Source of the DNA: Hymenobacter sp. IS2118
GTDB lineage: Bacteria; Bacteroidota; Bacteroidia; Cytophagales; Hymenobacteraceae
DNA length: 64,000 nt
Assembly (NCBI RefSeq): GCF_000715495.1
Contig: NZ_JNLX01000066.1
Span: forward strand, 1 to 64,000
Reading direction: 5' to 3'
A model generated the notes under the pieces. The model made no database searches and was not told the origin of the DNA. It was given only the letters and a program-made list of their open reading frames with translations. The position numbers and the translations under genes are program-made. Of this stretch, positions 1-7,966 are shown in pieces (position 1 is the first letter of the stretch; each line of letters starts with the position of its first letter).

Positions 1-35
1 TGAGGTGGTCTAGTTAAGCAGGAGAGAATTGGGTG
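1..35 (+). repeat. IS3-family terminal inverted repeat, orfB side
   Basis: This 35-bp end matches the reverse complement of 1217-1251 with four mismatches (positions 11, 12, 15 and 18). It abuts the 3' end of orfB. Confidence 0.92.
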
Positions 36-916
36 ATGTTGTTAAGGTGCTGTTGATGAAACTGGTACGGCTTCTGATAGCCAATGCTGGAGTGGCGACG
101 CTCATGGTTGTAGTAGTCAAAATAGTCGGCGACGCTGGCCTGGGCATCGGCTAGGTCGGCGAAGACAGGCCAGTCACGGGCTTCGAGCTCCTCGGTTTTG
201 AGGCGCGACCACAGGCTTTCCGCCTGGGCGTTGTCGTAGCACTCGCCGCGTCGGCTGTGGGAGAGCTGGGCCTGGGCGTCGCGCAGCACAGCCTTGTAAG
301 CGTTGCCCACGTATTGCCCGCCCCGGTCGGAATGGACGATGAGGCCGGGGGTGGGCCGCTGGGCCAGCAGCGCCCGCTGTAAGGCGCTGGTGACCAGCGC
401 TTCGGGCATGTCGGCGCGCACCTGCCAGCCCACCACGTGCTTGGTGCACACGTCCTGAAAGGCACACAGGTAAGCCCAGGTCCCGTTGGCTAGCGGCAGG
501 TAGGTGATGTCGCTCACCCACACCCGGTTGGCCTGGGTGGGACGCGGCTGGTCAAGCAGCAAATTGGGGGCACAGCGCTGCCCGTGGGTCGAATCGGTGG
601 TGCACGGAACGAAGGACTTGGGCTGCAAGGCCTTGCGCCCGTGGCGGCGCAGCCCCATGCGCAGGGCCTGGCGGCCTACCCGATGGCCCTTTTCCCGCAA
701 CTCAACCCGGAGCCGACGCGTGCCGTAGCGGCGTTTGTGGTAGTCAAAAACCGCCATCATTTCCGTTTCCCAGGCCGGTTCGGCCCTGCCCACGGCCCCG
801 GCCGCCTGCCGGTGCCGCCAGGCGTAGTAGCGGCTGGGTACCACGTCCAGCACCTGGCAAAGTTGCTGGATCGGGTAAAAAGGCCGCTGCTGGTCAATGA
901 ATTGCAGCGTACTCAC
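14..916 (-). CDS. IS3-family transposase OrfB (DDE integrase core)
   Basis: This 300-residue protein carries an N-terminal HTH_21-like segment (about 1-85) and an rve/DDE integrase core. Visible core landmarks are WVSDITYLPL (first D, about 133), HSDRGGQY (second D, about 195) and the AQAESLWSRLKTEE region with the catalytic E (about 230). It ends with the usual NHERRHSSIGYQKP tail. The frame starts at a GTG that overlaps the orfA stop in a GTGA. The frame is open upstream of this GTG as far as the A7 run at 949-955, so an OrfAB fusion made by -1 frameshifting is the likely active transposase. Confidence 0.93.
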   Translation of the reverse strand: MSTLQFIDQQRPFYPIQQLCQVLDVVPSRYYAWRHRQAAGAVGRAEPAWETEMMAVFDYHKRRYGTRRLRVELREKGHRVGRQALRMGLRRHGRKALQPKSFVPCTTDSTHGQRCAPNLLLDQPRPTQANRVWVSDITYLPLANGTWAYLCAFQDVCTKHVVGWQVRADMPEALVTSALQRALLAQRPTPGLIVHSDRGGQYVGNAYKAVLRDAQAQLSHSRRGECYDNAQAESLWSRLKTEELEARDWPVFADLADAQASVADYFDYYNHERRHSSIGYQKPYQFHQQHLNNITQFSPA

Positions 917-1200
917 TGGGTCGGGGGATGCGAGAAGATGGCGATGGCTTTTTTTAAAATATCGAGCTCCTGCGCCAGCCGTTTGTTGGCGACGCGCAGC
1001 GCCCGCACTTCGGTGGCCTCGGCCGGGTCGGCGGGCAAGGGCTGCTGGGCCGCTTTCTGCCAGGCATAAATCCGCTTGGCGTCGATATTCAGGGCGCGGG
1101 CGGCGGCCAGCGTGGAGCGGCTTTCGCTGGCCAGCCGCAGGGCTTCGGCGCGGAAGGCCGCATCATAACGCGGCCGTTTCGTAGGAGGAGCTTTTTCCAT
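913..1200 (-). CDS. IS3-family transposase OrfA (HTH_Tnp_1)
   Basis: This 95-residue basic protein has an N-terminal helix-turn-helix (RPRYDAAFRAEALRLASESR, about 9-28). A leucine-zipper-like C-terminal helix follows (VRALRVANKRLAQELDILKK). This is the usual IS3 OrfA architecture for end binding and multimerisation. It overlaps orfB by 4 bp. The ATG lies 51 bp inside the right terminal repeat. Confidence 0.92.
   Translation of the reverse strand: MEKAPPTKRPRYDAAFRAEALRLASESRSTLAAARALNIDAKRIYAWQKAAQQPLPADPAEATEVRALRVANKRLAQELDILKKAIAIFSHPPTQ
949..955 (-). other. A7 slippery site for orfA-orfB frameshifting
   Basis: Read on the minus strand, orfA runs TTA AAA AAA GCC, giving an A-AAA-AAA heptamer. 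A -1 slip here leaves the orfA frame and enters an open frame that continues without a stop into OrfB. This is the standard IS3 mechanism; that it operates here is inferred. Confidence 0.75.
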
Positions 1201-1216
1201 GGGTTCGGGAAGTTAG

Positions 1217-1251
1217 CACCCAATTCTCTCCTGTTTGACCCGACCACCTCA
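1217..1251 (-). repeat. IS3-family terminal inverted repeat, orfA side
   Basis: This is the partner of the repeat at 1-35. The element ends at ...CCTCA (1251) and unrelated sequence follows. Confidence 0.92.
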
Positions 1252-1303
1252 AACCGCCGACTCAATGTTCAGACCTTCTGGTCACTCGCCATTGGGTAAT
1301 AAG

Positions 1304-2596
1304 CTAAGTCAAGCGTCGATGCGCCGCGCTGATGGCCGTAGTCCGTTCCTCCGTCATTCCCGCCGCGGCGGCAAAATCCGGCCACCGCGCCACCTGCGCC
1401 AGCACATCGGCCACGAGGTCATCGGCCCTGCGGATGTTCATCTCCCGGGCCACGGCCTTGAGGTCGGCCCGGATGAAGCCGTCGCGCTTGCCGTTCAATG
1501 ACATCTGGTGCTGGCTGGTCCAGCGGTTGCCGGGCTGGTAGGCGTACGCCACGTCGTAGGCCGGTGCCAACCGCCACTGCCCGGCCGGGTCCATCAGGAA
1601 CGAGATGTTCTTGGTGTGGTCGTCTTGGTTGCGGGTCACCACGTTGAACACCATGCGCCGGAAGAACTGCTCGGCCGCGGTGTAGGGCAGGCGCAGGGTG
1701 CGCATCACCTGAAAGGCCTGCTCATAGGAGTAGGCCGCGGGCTGGTTATAGTCGTAATGCGCCAAGGCGCACAGCGTCTGGGCGTGCAGCTTGTGGCCCT
1801 CGGCCGTACGGTCAAAGCGCCGGGTCATGAAGTGGGCCCGGGGACCTTCCTGGTACAGCCGGCACTCGCTCATCTCCAGGCCGCTGGCCGTGGCCATCAG
1901 GTAGTAGGCGTACTCCAGCCGGCCGAAGTCCCGGGGGTCGGCCAGGGCCTGGTCGCGCACCCCGTCGAGCTTAAGCAGCCAGTAGCCGAAGCCAGGGGGC
2001 GCCGTTACCTGGCCCGAGCGCACTTCTTGGGTGGCCTCGTTGAAGGCAATGATGGCCTTGGGCCGCGCCCCACCCGCCGAGGTGCCCACCGCTAGCAGCG
2101 CCGCCAAACCGTCCGCAGCGTCCTCACGCAAGCTGGCCTGAAACCCCTCCCGCTGATTGAGCACGTCCTGGGCCAGGTGCACCAGGGCCGCCACTTCCAG
2201 GGACTGGCCCCCGGCTGCCGTACTGCCTACCTGGGGTTCGAATTCCAGCGCTCCCATGCCGCGGTTGGCGATGTAGCACAGGCGCTCCACGGGCGAGAAG
2301 TCGGCGGGGTTGCGGCCCTGGGTGGCCAGCCAAGCGTTGATGAGCTGGTTACCGAACCGGTCGGGCAGCGCGTCGGCCAGCAGGCCAGGCAACCCGTGGT
2401 AGGTTTCCGGGTTCAGCTGGGGAAAGGCGTACACCTGGTCGGCGCGGGTTGGCAGCGGCATCGTTAGCGGCGACACGTTCAGCCCAGACCGCACGAAGGC
2501 GGGGTCGTAGGCAAACGTGGCCAGGGCCCGGGTGGCGTCCCAGCGCACGGCGCCGACCAGCTGCCCCCACAAGCGAACTAAAGCGAGGTCTACCAT
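1304..2596 (-). CDS. hipA: HipA-family serine/threonine kinase toxin
   Basis: This 430-residue protein has a HipA N-terminal domain (about 1-110, with LPLPTRADQVYAFPQLNPE and LPGLLADALPDRFG). The kinase-like domain shows GTSAGGARPKAII (about 166-178, nucleotide-binding region), HFMTRRFDR, RNQDDHTKNISFL (catalytic loop, D about 321) and LAPAYDVAYAY (metal-binding D). Known HipA toxins phosphorylate targets such as GltX and slow growth. It overlaps the upstream antitoxin gene by 7 bp, so the two should be co-transcribed and translationally coupled. All key kinase residues appear present. Confidence 0.93.
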   Translation of the reverse strand: MVDLALVRLWGQLVGAVRWDATRALATFAYDPAFVRSGLNVSPLTMPLPTRADQVYAFPQLNPETYHGLPGLLADALPDRFGNQLINAWLATQGRNPADFSPVERLCYIANRGMGALEFEPQVGSTAAGGQSLEVAALVHLAQDVLNQREGFQASLREDAADGLAALLAVGTSAGGARPKAIIAFNEATQEVRSGQVTAPPGFGYWLLKLDGVRDQALADPRDFGRLEYAYYLMATASGLEMSECRLYQEGPRAHFMTRRFDRTAEGHKLHAQTLCALAHYDYNQPAAYSYEQAFQVMRTLRLPYTAAEQFFRRMVFNVVTRNQDDHTKNISFLMDPAGQWRLAPAYDVAYAYQPGNRWTSQHQMSLNGKRDGFIRADLKAVAREMNIRRADDLVADVLAQVARWPDFAAAAGMTEERTTAISAAHRRLT

Positions 2597-2928
2597 TCAG
2601 CGGGGGGCGGCGTAGGTGGCGTATCAGCTGTGGGAGGGTACGCGTTGCGACGCTGCTTTTTAGCCAGGCGGGCCAGGGTCAGCGGGCTAATTTCGGCTTT
2701 GGTCACCAAGGCATTCAGCAACTCCAGTTGCTCCAGCGTGCGCAGCAGCTGCACAAAGGTGAGCAGCGAGGTGGGCCGGCCGTGCTCAATCTGGCTCAGC
2801 GTGGCCCGGTCAATGCCGGCCGCGTCGGCTACGGCTTGCTGGGACTGATTGCGGTTGAGGCGCACCTGCCGCAGGCTGCTGCCCAGCTCGCGCAGGATGG
2901 CTAAATCAGAAAGAGTGTACCAGTCCAT
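2590..2928 (-). CDS. hipB: HipB-like Xre-family antitoxin
   Basis: This 112-residue protein contains a Cro/CI helix-turn-helix (about 20-70, with QSQQAVADAAGIDRATLSQI) and a basic, Pro-rich tail. HipB proteins bind and neutralise HipA and repress the operon. I start at the ATG at 2928; a TTG 18 bp upstream would place the start inside the operator. The 21-bp inverted-repeat arm abuts this ATG, and hipA follows with a 7-bp overlap. Confidence 0.88.
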   Translation of the reverse strand: MDWYTLSDLAILRELGSSLRQVRLNRNQSQQAVADAAGIDRATLSQIEHGRPTSLLTFVQLLRTLEQLELLNALVTKAEISPLTLARLAKKQRRNAYPPTADTPPTPPPAEW

Positions 2929-2985
2929 GTTGTACAGGCGCAACAAATATGACCAAATATACGGTATTTGTTGCGCCTGTACAAC
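2929..2985 (-). promoter_or_regulatory. hipBA promoter and 21-bp inverted-repeat operator
   Basis: Two perfectly complementary 21-bp arms (2929-2949 and 2965-2985) flank a 15-bp spacer. Each arm contains TTGT-N9-ACAA. On the minus strand TTG (2982-2984), 20 bp, then TATATTTG (2954-2961) matches the Bacteroidota promoter pattern, so the promoter lies between and within the arms. Autorepression by HipB, with or without HipA, is the natural reading. Confidence 0.8.
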
Positions 2986-3182
2986 AACCCGTATTGTTCA
3001 TTACCTGAGCTGGAGCAAGCGGAGCACAGTCATTGCACTAGCGCTTCAAAAAGTTGTTTTCTCATCAGGGCATCGGATTAAGTCCGATGAGTATCCAAGT
3101 CGAGGCAAATCTTGACAACTGTAAGGGCTTGAGTCGTTCAGGAACGTTCCAGGGGAAGCTTTAAATCGTAAGCGCACCCATT

Positions 3183-3635
3183 TTATTCTTCCTGTGCCCC
3201 CTTATTGATGAGGGGCAGCAGTCCATAAAGGCTTTGCCTTGGGAGTGGCGCCAGCCCTCTTTCGCTCGCGTAATTTTCTAAGAATAAGGCAAAAGGATGC
3301 GCCTGCTGCATAATAAGCTTCTCGGCCTCAGCGTCATTTTCCGCCACGCTGAGGTCGGGATGCAAATAGCTGTAGTATTCTTCCAGAACATCTTCGAAGA
3401 CAAGCTGCTGGTCCAGGGCTTGGGGTACGACGGCGACGCTGTCGAGGGCCACCGTTGGCAGGGGCGGCAGGGCTGGCGTCGGGTCTACCCGTTGCGCCCA
3501 GCCCGCCGGCGCGGCGAGGGCCAGCAGGAGCGCGCACAGCGCCCCCCGCCAGGACGAAAACCCGGGACTGCTAGGGGGCACAGCACACGGCCATTCAAGC
3601 GTCGTTTCATGGTAGAAAAAGGCATGGGCATCCAA
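3183..3635 (-). CDS. hypothetical exported protein
   Basis: The product is 150 residues. A hydrophobic stretch ending in an AWAQ-like cleavage site (ALCALLLALAAPAGWAQ, about 32-48) suggests export, with a Pro-rich linker and an acidic helical C-terminal part. No family is recognised. The 31 residues before the hydrophobic segment are unusually long for a signal peptide, so translation may start later at a non-ATG codon. It is a minus-strand neighbour of two other unannotated exported or small proteins. Confidence 0.5.
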   Translation of the reverse strand: MDAHAFFYHETTLEWPCAVPPSSPGFSSWRGALCALLLALAAPAGWAQRVDPTPALPPLPTVALDSVAVVPQALDQQLVFEDVLEEYYSYLHPDLSVAENDAEAEKLIMQQAHPFALFLENYASERGLAPLPRQSLYGLLPLINKGAQEE

Positions 3636-3712
3636 GCGTCAGAATCGTCCCCGCTGCTGCTCGCGTGGCGGATGGGTGGCAAGGCTCCGCCGGACCCCAG
3701 GAGCGGCGCAGG

Positions 3713-4270
3713 CTACTTCAGCAGCTTGGACTTCTGCGCGTCGTACTCGGCCTTGGTGAGCACTTTCTGGTCATAGAGTTTTTTAAGTTTGAGCAGCTCA
3801 TCCGCCGTGCTCAGGGGCGGGCTGGCGCTGGCCGGGCCCGCCGCAGCGGAAACGGCCGCACGCCGGGTGTTGGCGGTGATGATTTCGCCCGCGCTTTCGG
3901 CCGCGTCGAGGTCCACGCAGCCGTTGAGCGTGTTGGCCTTAACGACGGCTACGGGTTTGTTGCCGTAGTTTTTAGACTGCTGAAACCGCAGGTCCTTGAC
4001 CCGCACGGTCAGGTTGCTCATCTGGGAGCTGAAGTTGATTTGCTGGCTGCCCGTGAACACGTTGGCCGGCACATACACGTACTGAAACTCGCCCGTGGCC
4101 AGCGTGCCGCGGCCCAGGCGCAGCGTGTCGCCGATGTGCACCACGGTGCCGGCGGTGGTTTTGAATTCGGGGACGGACTTGCCCACAATCTGGGCTTGTA
4201 CGGGGCTGGTGAACAGGCTGCCGGTCAGCAGCAAAAGAGGGGCTGGCCGAAGGATGGAAAAGAAGGTCAT
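3713..4270 (-). CDS. exported protein with C-terminal SHOCT domain
   Basis: This 185-residue protein has a signal peptide (ILRPAPLLLLTGSLFTSPVQAQ, cleavage about residue 26), a beta-rich middle and an Ala/Pro linker. The C-terminus is a short two-helix SHOCT domain (about 155-185, DELLKLKKLYDQKVLTKAEY). SHOCT domains are short oligomerisation-like modules at protein ends; the role of the middle domain is unknown. The ATG at 4270 gives a well-formed signal peptide. Confidence 0.78.
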   Translation of the reverse strand: MTFFSILRPAPLLLLTGSLFTSPVQAQIVGKSVPEFKTTAGTVVHIGDTLRLGRGTLATGEFQYVYVPANVFTGSQQINFSSQMSNLTVRVKDLRFQQSKNYGNKPVAVVKANTLNGCVDLDAAESAGEIITANTRRAAVSAAAGPASASPPLSTADELLKLKKLYDQKVLTKAEYDAQKSKLLK

Positions 4271-4351
4271 CTGAGAAGAAGAGGCTGGTAAAGCAGCTGA
4301 AAGGGGGGCGAGGAAGGGGGGTAGGGTCCAGCCGGCTGACCACGCGGGTGA

Positions 4352-4906
4352 TTAGGCGACGCCCGGCACGCCGCGGGCACGGTCCAGCGCCTCCACCCGC
4401 GCGAGGAGGGCGGCGCGGGCCTGTGCCGGGTCCGTGCCGTCGGCCTCGCGCGGGTAGAGGACCTCCGCCGAGTAGAACGTTAGGACCTGGGCGTGGTGCC
4501 GGGCCGCCGCCGTGACCAGCTGGTAGACCGCGGGGCCGCCGGCCTGCGGGTTGGCTTCGAGTTCGGCCAGGGCGCGAAGGACTTCTTCCGGGCAGTTCAT
4601 CGGCCGCCGGGTAAAATAGTACTTGCGCGGCCTGTGCCCCGCCCGGGCGAGGGCGGCGTCTTGCTGGGAGTGCAGGTGTTGCGCCACGCGGGCCAGGTCT
4701 TGCGCGTCGAGCGAGACGGTTTCCGGCCCCACCCATAGGTCGGGTTGCAGCGTCCGCAACGCGTTGGCCCCTGTTCCGGGCGGGAACCTTCCCCCCACCT
4801 TATCCCGGACGGAGCGCTCGGCCTGGGCGAGCTGTGCGAATGTTGCTTGCGCGAAGGGAATACACTGGGCGGCGGGTGCTGACAGGGGTGGGGAGGTGGA
4901 TTTCAT
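4352..4906 (-). CDS. hypothetical protein
   Basis: A soluble protein of about 184 residues with no recognised family, signal peptide or membrane segment. Helical Ala/Gln-rich stretches dominate (AQATFAQLAQAERSVRDKVG; RAALLARVEALDRARG). I start at the ATG at 4906 because the frame upstream is Pro-rich and looks like non-coding GC-rich sequence. It lies 81 bp downstream of nothing obvious and on the same strand as the SHOCT protein. Confidence 0.5.
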   Translation of the reverse strand: MKSTSPPLSAPAAQCIPFAQATFAQLAQAERSVRDKVGGRFPPGTGANALRTLQPDLWVGPETVSLDAQDLARVAQHLHSQQDAALARAGHRPRKYYFTRRPMNCPEEVLRALAELEANPQAGGPAVYQLVTAAARHHAQVLTFYSAEVLYPREADGTDPAQARAALLARVEALDRARGVPGVA

Positions 4907-5155
4907 AGAGAAGGTAGATTTTTGACCTACATGCGCCAATAGGGGGACCGCTGGCCGGGGTGAAAGAGGAGGTGGTTTTGGAGGCGTTCGGCCAGCACCG
5001 GCGGCGGTTAGGCGGGGCGCGGGAGCCGACCGGCGCTGGTGGACTTCGCGTAAGTTCAATACCTTGCCGCCATAAGAAGGCCTGAAGGGGCGCTTTTTTC
5101 CTTCTCGCAGGCGGGTTTGGCCGGCTCTGGTTTTTTGAACTCCTGTAAAAAGACC

Positions 5156-5887
5156 TTATGGGGCGTTTTCTGTCTGGGGCTGCGCGAAGGAGGGCGAGGC
5201 CGTGTCCACCCGGGACCGGCAAGCCCCGCATTTGTCGCTGTCCGGTACATTCTCCAGAACCGGGTTAAAGGCCAGAAAGGGAACGTCCTCGCCGCACCGG
5301 GGGAGAAAATCGCCTGCTTCGACATAGCAGTAAGGCACGGTGAACAGACCCACGGCGTGCCACCCGGTCGATTGAGCAGGCACGGGGGGAAAGAACCGGT
5401 GGTACGCACGCAAGTCCGGTCCGGTCCGCACCAGCCGCCGGGAGGGCCGCAGGTGCTGGAGCGCGTGAAGGGCTCCCTGCTGGATTTGGGTCAGCAGCGA
5501 GCGCAGAGCTACGGGGGTAGGCGTCGGCCCGGCGTCAAGCTCGGCCACCAGCGGCTGCAGGAGCCGGCGCAGGTCCGCGAGCGGCTCCCGCTCCTGGGGC
5601 AGCTTTACGTCCTGGAAGATGTCGGGAAACCCACCCATGGGAATGTCGGCATTGTCGGGGGCCAGCACCCACGCCAAGTTGACGCCACCTTCCTGGTAGT
5701 AAGCGAGTACGGCCGCCAGGGTTGTGGCTTTGCCCGCGCCATTTTTTTCCAACTGGGCGAGCGTGTCGGGGGACACCCCGGTCATGTGGGCCACATGCGC
5801 CCGGGACTTTTCGGGTGAGAAAAGCGCTTTCTGCCCCAGCGCCAAGCGGAGTTGAGTGAGACGCTCACCAAGTAGAACGGATGACAT
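5156..5887 (-). CDS. Xre-like DNA-binding protein with unknown C-terminal domain
   Basis: This 243-residue protein has an N-terminal helix-turn-helix-like region (about 5-70, with RAHVAHMTGVSPDTLAQLEKNG). A C-terminal region of about 150 residues follows and ends in a Cys-containing stretch (CYVEAGDFLPRCGE...DKCGACRS) that could bind metal. The start at the ATG at 5887 puts the HTH at the N-terminus. It is divergent from another Xre gene at 6002 across 114 bp, suggesting shared regulatory DNA. Ligand and target are unknown. Confidence 0.65.
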   Translation of the reverse strand: MSSVLLGERLTQLRLALGQKALFSPEKSRAHVAHMTGVSPDTLAQLEKNGAGKATTLAAVLAYYQEGGVNLAWVLAPDNADIPMGGFPDIFQDVKLPQEREPLADLRRLLQPLVAELDAGPTPTPVALRSLLTQIQQGALHALQHLRPSRRLVRTGPDLRAYHRFFPPVPAQSTGWHAVGLFTVPYCYVEAGDFLPRCGEDVPFLAFNPVLENVPDSDKCGACRSRVDTASPSFAQPQTENAP

Positions 5888-6001
5888 AGAACAGGGTCGA
5901 GAAAAGCAGGCACGGATAAGGCACCCGCAAAGTACTAAATAATTCGCTTTGGATACGTATGTTATACCAATAGGTCGCGCGGCGGGAGTGAGTTTGCCGC
6001 C

Positions 6002-6235
6002 GTGAAAAATCCAGCCAGCGTCGAGGCTTTCGGCTTGCATTTAAGGACGTTGCGCGAAACGCGGGGGTGGAGCCAACAGGCGCTGGCGGACTACGCGGAC
6101 GTGGCCAAGCTCACCGTGCAGCGCATCGAGCATGCCAAGGGGGCCCCCACGCTCGACGTGCTGGTTTCGCTGGCGCGGGCGCTGCAGCTGCCGCTGCGGG
6201 AATTGGTGGACTTTGCCGAAGCGACCGTCGCGTAG
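6002..6235 (+). CDS. small Xre-family regulator
   Basis: This 77-residue protein is almost entirely a Cro/CI helix-turn-helix (LRTLRETRGWSQQALADYAD and VQRIEHAKGAPTLDVLVSLA). The likely start is the GTG at 6002. It is divergent from the Xre-like gene ending at 5156, with the palindromic core ATACGTAT (about 5954-5961) in the shared intergenic region. It may be an autoregulator or an antitoxin-like repressor; no partner toxin is visible. Confidence 0.75.
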   Translation: MKNPASVEAFGLHLRTLRETRGWSQQALADYADVAKLTVQRIEHAKGAPTLDVLVSLARALQLPLRELVDFAEATVA

Positions 6236-6394
6236 CCACAGGGCGCGCATCATCCTGAAGTTAGCCTGTTCGTAGGCCTGGCGCAACACCATGTGAGTAA
6301 AGAATGGAAGACGGCGGGGTAAGGAGTGATTGCCGCAGGCAGACAAATAGGTACTAGAAAGTGTAAGGAGTGCAGCGGTGCTGTCTATCCCCGA

Positions 6395-7021
6395 CTACGG
6401 TTTGCCCAGGGCGTTATCCGCTTGCAGTTGCGCGCGCTGTTTAGCCTGCTGCACCAGCAGCAGCGGCTTGCTGTACACTTCCAGCCAGCACTGGATTGGA
6501 GTAGTCAGCTTTTCGGAATACATCACCCGCACCCGTTCCCCTTCCCAGTCCAACCCGCTCATTTGGTCGTTGCGGTCTTTGCCGGGGCCGAACAGGAAGC
6601 GGGCTTCTTCGCGCATGGCCGTGCGGTTGGCCCCAAGGCCCGTGGTAACGGCCCGGAACATAGCAAACTGGCCGTCCTGGAACTGGTAGTAAGTGGCAAA
6701 ATCCTTGGCGTGCTTGCCAAACCAGCCGCGTTCCCGGCCCGCGGGCATCTGGTAGACCCGAATGCCCCGCTCATCTTCCTTGGTGATGAGGACGAGCCCG
6801 GGGAAATTGCTGAGCGGCTCGCCGAAGGTGTGGCCCTGCATCCCGTTAAGGGAATCGGCCGCGGTCCCCGTCGTGCGGCCGGTGGAGCCCGACGTGGACG
6901 TGGTCGCCACGGCATCGGCCGTACCGGTGTCAGAAGTGGACGGGGAACAGCCACCGAACAGCAACGTGCTGACGAGTACGGTGGCGGGAAGCAAGAACCG
7001 GTGATAGAGCAGACGGGGCAT
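6395..7021 (-). CDS. hypothetical lipoprotein
   Basis: The product has about 208 residues. From the ATG at 7021 it has a lipoprotein signal with lipobox LLFGGC (Cys about 25), then a Ser/Thr-rich linker and a globular domain of about 140 residues. No family is recognised. An ATG 51 bp upstream would weaken the signal peptide. Its -7 element overlaps the palindrome at 7071-7090 and it is divergent from an Xre gene, which probably represses it. Confidence 0.7.
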   Translation of the reverse strand: MPRLLYHRFLLPATVLVSTLLFGGCSPSTSDTGTADAVATTSTSGSTGRTTGTAADSLNGMQGHTFGEPLSNFPGLVLITKEDERGIRVYQMPAGRERGWFGKHAKDFATYYQFQDGQFAMFRAVTTGLGANRTAMREEARFLFGPGKDRNDQMSGLDWEGERVRVMYSEKLTTPIQCWLEVYSKPLLLVQQAKQRAQLQADNALGKP

Positions 7022-7069
7022 AAGGAGGGGCCGTAACAAGGATAGAAGAACCATCGGAAGTTGTGTCAG

Positions 7070-7090
7070 CAAACATACTATAGTATGTTT
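7070..7090. promoter_or_regulatory. 20-bp perfect palindrome overlapping a -7 promoter element
   Basis: AAACATACTATAGTATGTTT at 7071-7090 is its own reverse complement. Read leftwards, TATGTTTG (7070-7077) fits the Bacteroidota -7 motif TAnnTTTG for the lipoprotein gene. The palindrome sits between that gene and the divergent Xre regulator, so it is a likely operator for the regulator. Confidence 0.7.
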
Positions 7091-7168
7091 AAATAACAGT
7101 GTTTATTATGATAGGTAACTTATATTAAATCAGCACCGCACATTTCGGCTTTTCCGACCCGTGTGCTT

Positions 7169-7402
7169 ATGGTGGCTGACGCTGACCCGCGACTTAAACA
7201 GATTGCTCAAAAGCTCAAGCAGCTGCGGCTGGCCAAAGGCTACTCCTCCTACGAAGCCTTCGCGTTCGACCACGACCTGCCCCGCGTCGGCTACGGTCGC
7301 CACGAACAAGGCAGCAACCTCACGCTGAAAAGCCTGTTGCGGCTCTTGGACATCCACCAGGTCAGCCTGGCGGACTTTTTTGCCGAAGCGCCGGAGCGCT
7401 GA
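7169..7402 (+). CDS. small Xre-family regulator
   Basis: This 77-residue protein has a compact helix-turn-helix (LKQLRLAKGYSSYEAFAFDH then GRHEQGSNLTLKSLLRLLDI). Such short Xre proteins are common in the Bacteroidota. An alternative GTG start lies 6 bp upstream. It is divergent from the lipoprotein gene, with the palindrome at 7071-7090 between them. Confidence 0.75.
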   Translation: MVADADPRLKQIAQKLKQLRLAKGYSSYEAFAFDHDLPRVGYGRHEQGSNLTLKSLLRLLDIHQVSLADFFAEAPER

Positions 7403-7715
7403 GACGACGGGCCTGCTTTTCGCGAAGCAGCCGCACCGGCTTCGCAGGGATGTGGAACGAGGCGGGGGCAAACAGCCCGAAAACCCCTCGAAGCAACCAG
7501 TCGTAAGCCGGGCCACTTACAGCCGATAGTAATGCCCTGGTCGCCTTGCATTGCCGGCAGGGGAGTAGGCGCTGCGGAATGCTGTCCCGGCATCTCCGGG
7601 TAATCGTCCGGTCAACAAACTACCTGCGGGGTTTCGTGTTCAGGAACGGACACGGTCCAGCTGCTCCACCAAGCAGATACGCCTGCTTGGGGTGTTCCAG
7701 CGCCACCGGGCGGGT
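7403..7715. other. intergenic, no gene recognised
   Basis: The 313 bp after the Xre gene contain no convincing frame, RNA or repeat. They border the transposase remnant at 7716 and probably include decayed insertion-sequence DNA. Confidence 0.5.
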
Positions 7716-7943
7716 TTAGGCTGTGCTGGCAGGCGCGATGAGACGCGGTGCACGATACGGCGATAGTCGGCCTGCGAAGTGCGACCGGGCCCGCTGCCGC
7801 AGGGTGCCCTGCAAGGTATAGTGGCGGCGTTGGTGCTCGACCACGGCCGAAAAGACCGTGTGCAGGTGCTCAAAAGCCCTTCCGGACAATCCGGTCACGG
7901 CTTGCAGCTGGCCCTGGCGGGCGCGGATAGCAGCGTATTTCAT
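7716..7943 (-). pseudogene. N-terminal remnant of an IS5-type transposase
   Basis: From the ATG at 7943 the product begins MKYAAIRARQGQLQAVTG and continues LSGRAFEHLHTVFSAVVEHQ. This resembles the N-terminal HTH_Tnp_4 region of IS5-group transposases (family pattern: MKY...TG...F..L...). The similarity ends after TLQGTLRQRA and no DDE core follows, so only about the first 50 codons of the original gene survive. It directly follows the truncated gene at 7967-8284. Confidence 0.55.
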
Positions 7944-7966
7944 CAAGCAAAGGTCAGCGTAACCTA

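Larger units (their letters stand above)
1..1251 (-). mobile_element. complete IS3-family insertion sequence
   Basis: A 1,251-bp element with 35-bp terminal inverted repeats (1-35 and 1217-1251, 31 of 35 identical, both beginning TGAGGTGGTC) surrounds two overlapping minus-strand frames of the orfA/orfB type. TG...CA ends and the two-frame layout are typical of IS3. The target duplication cannot be checked because the left flank lies outside the window. The element appears intact and could be active. Confidence 0.93.
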
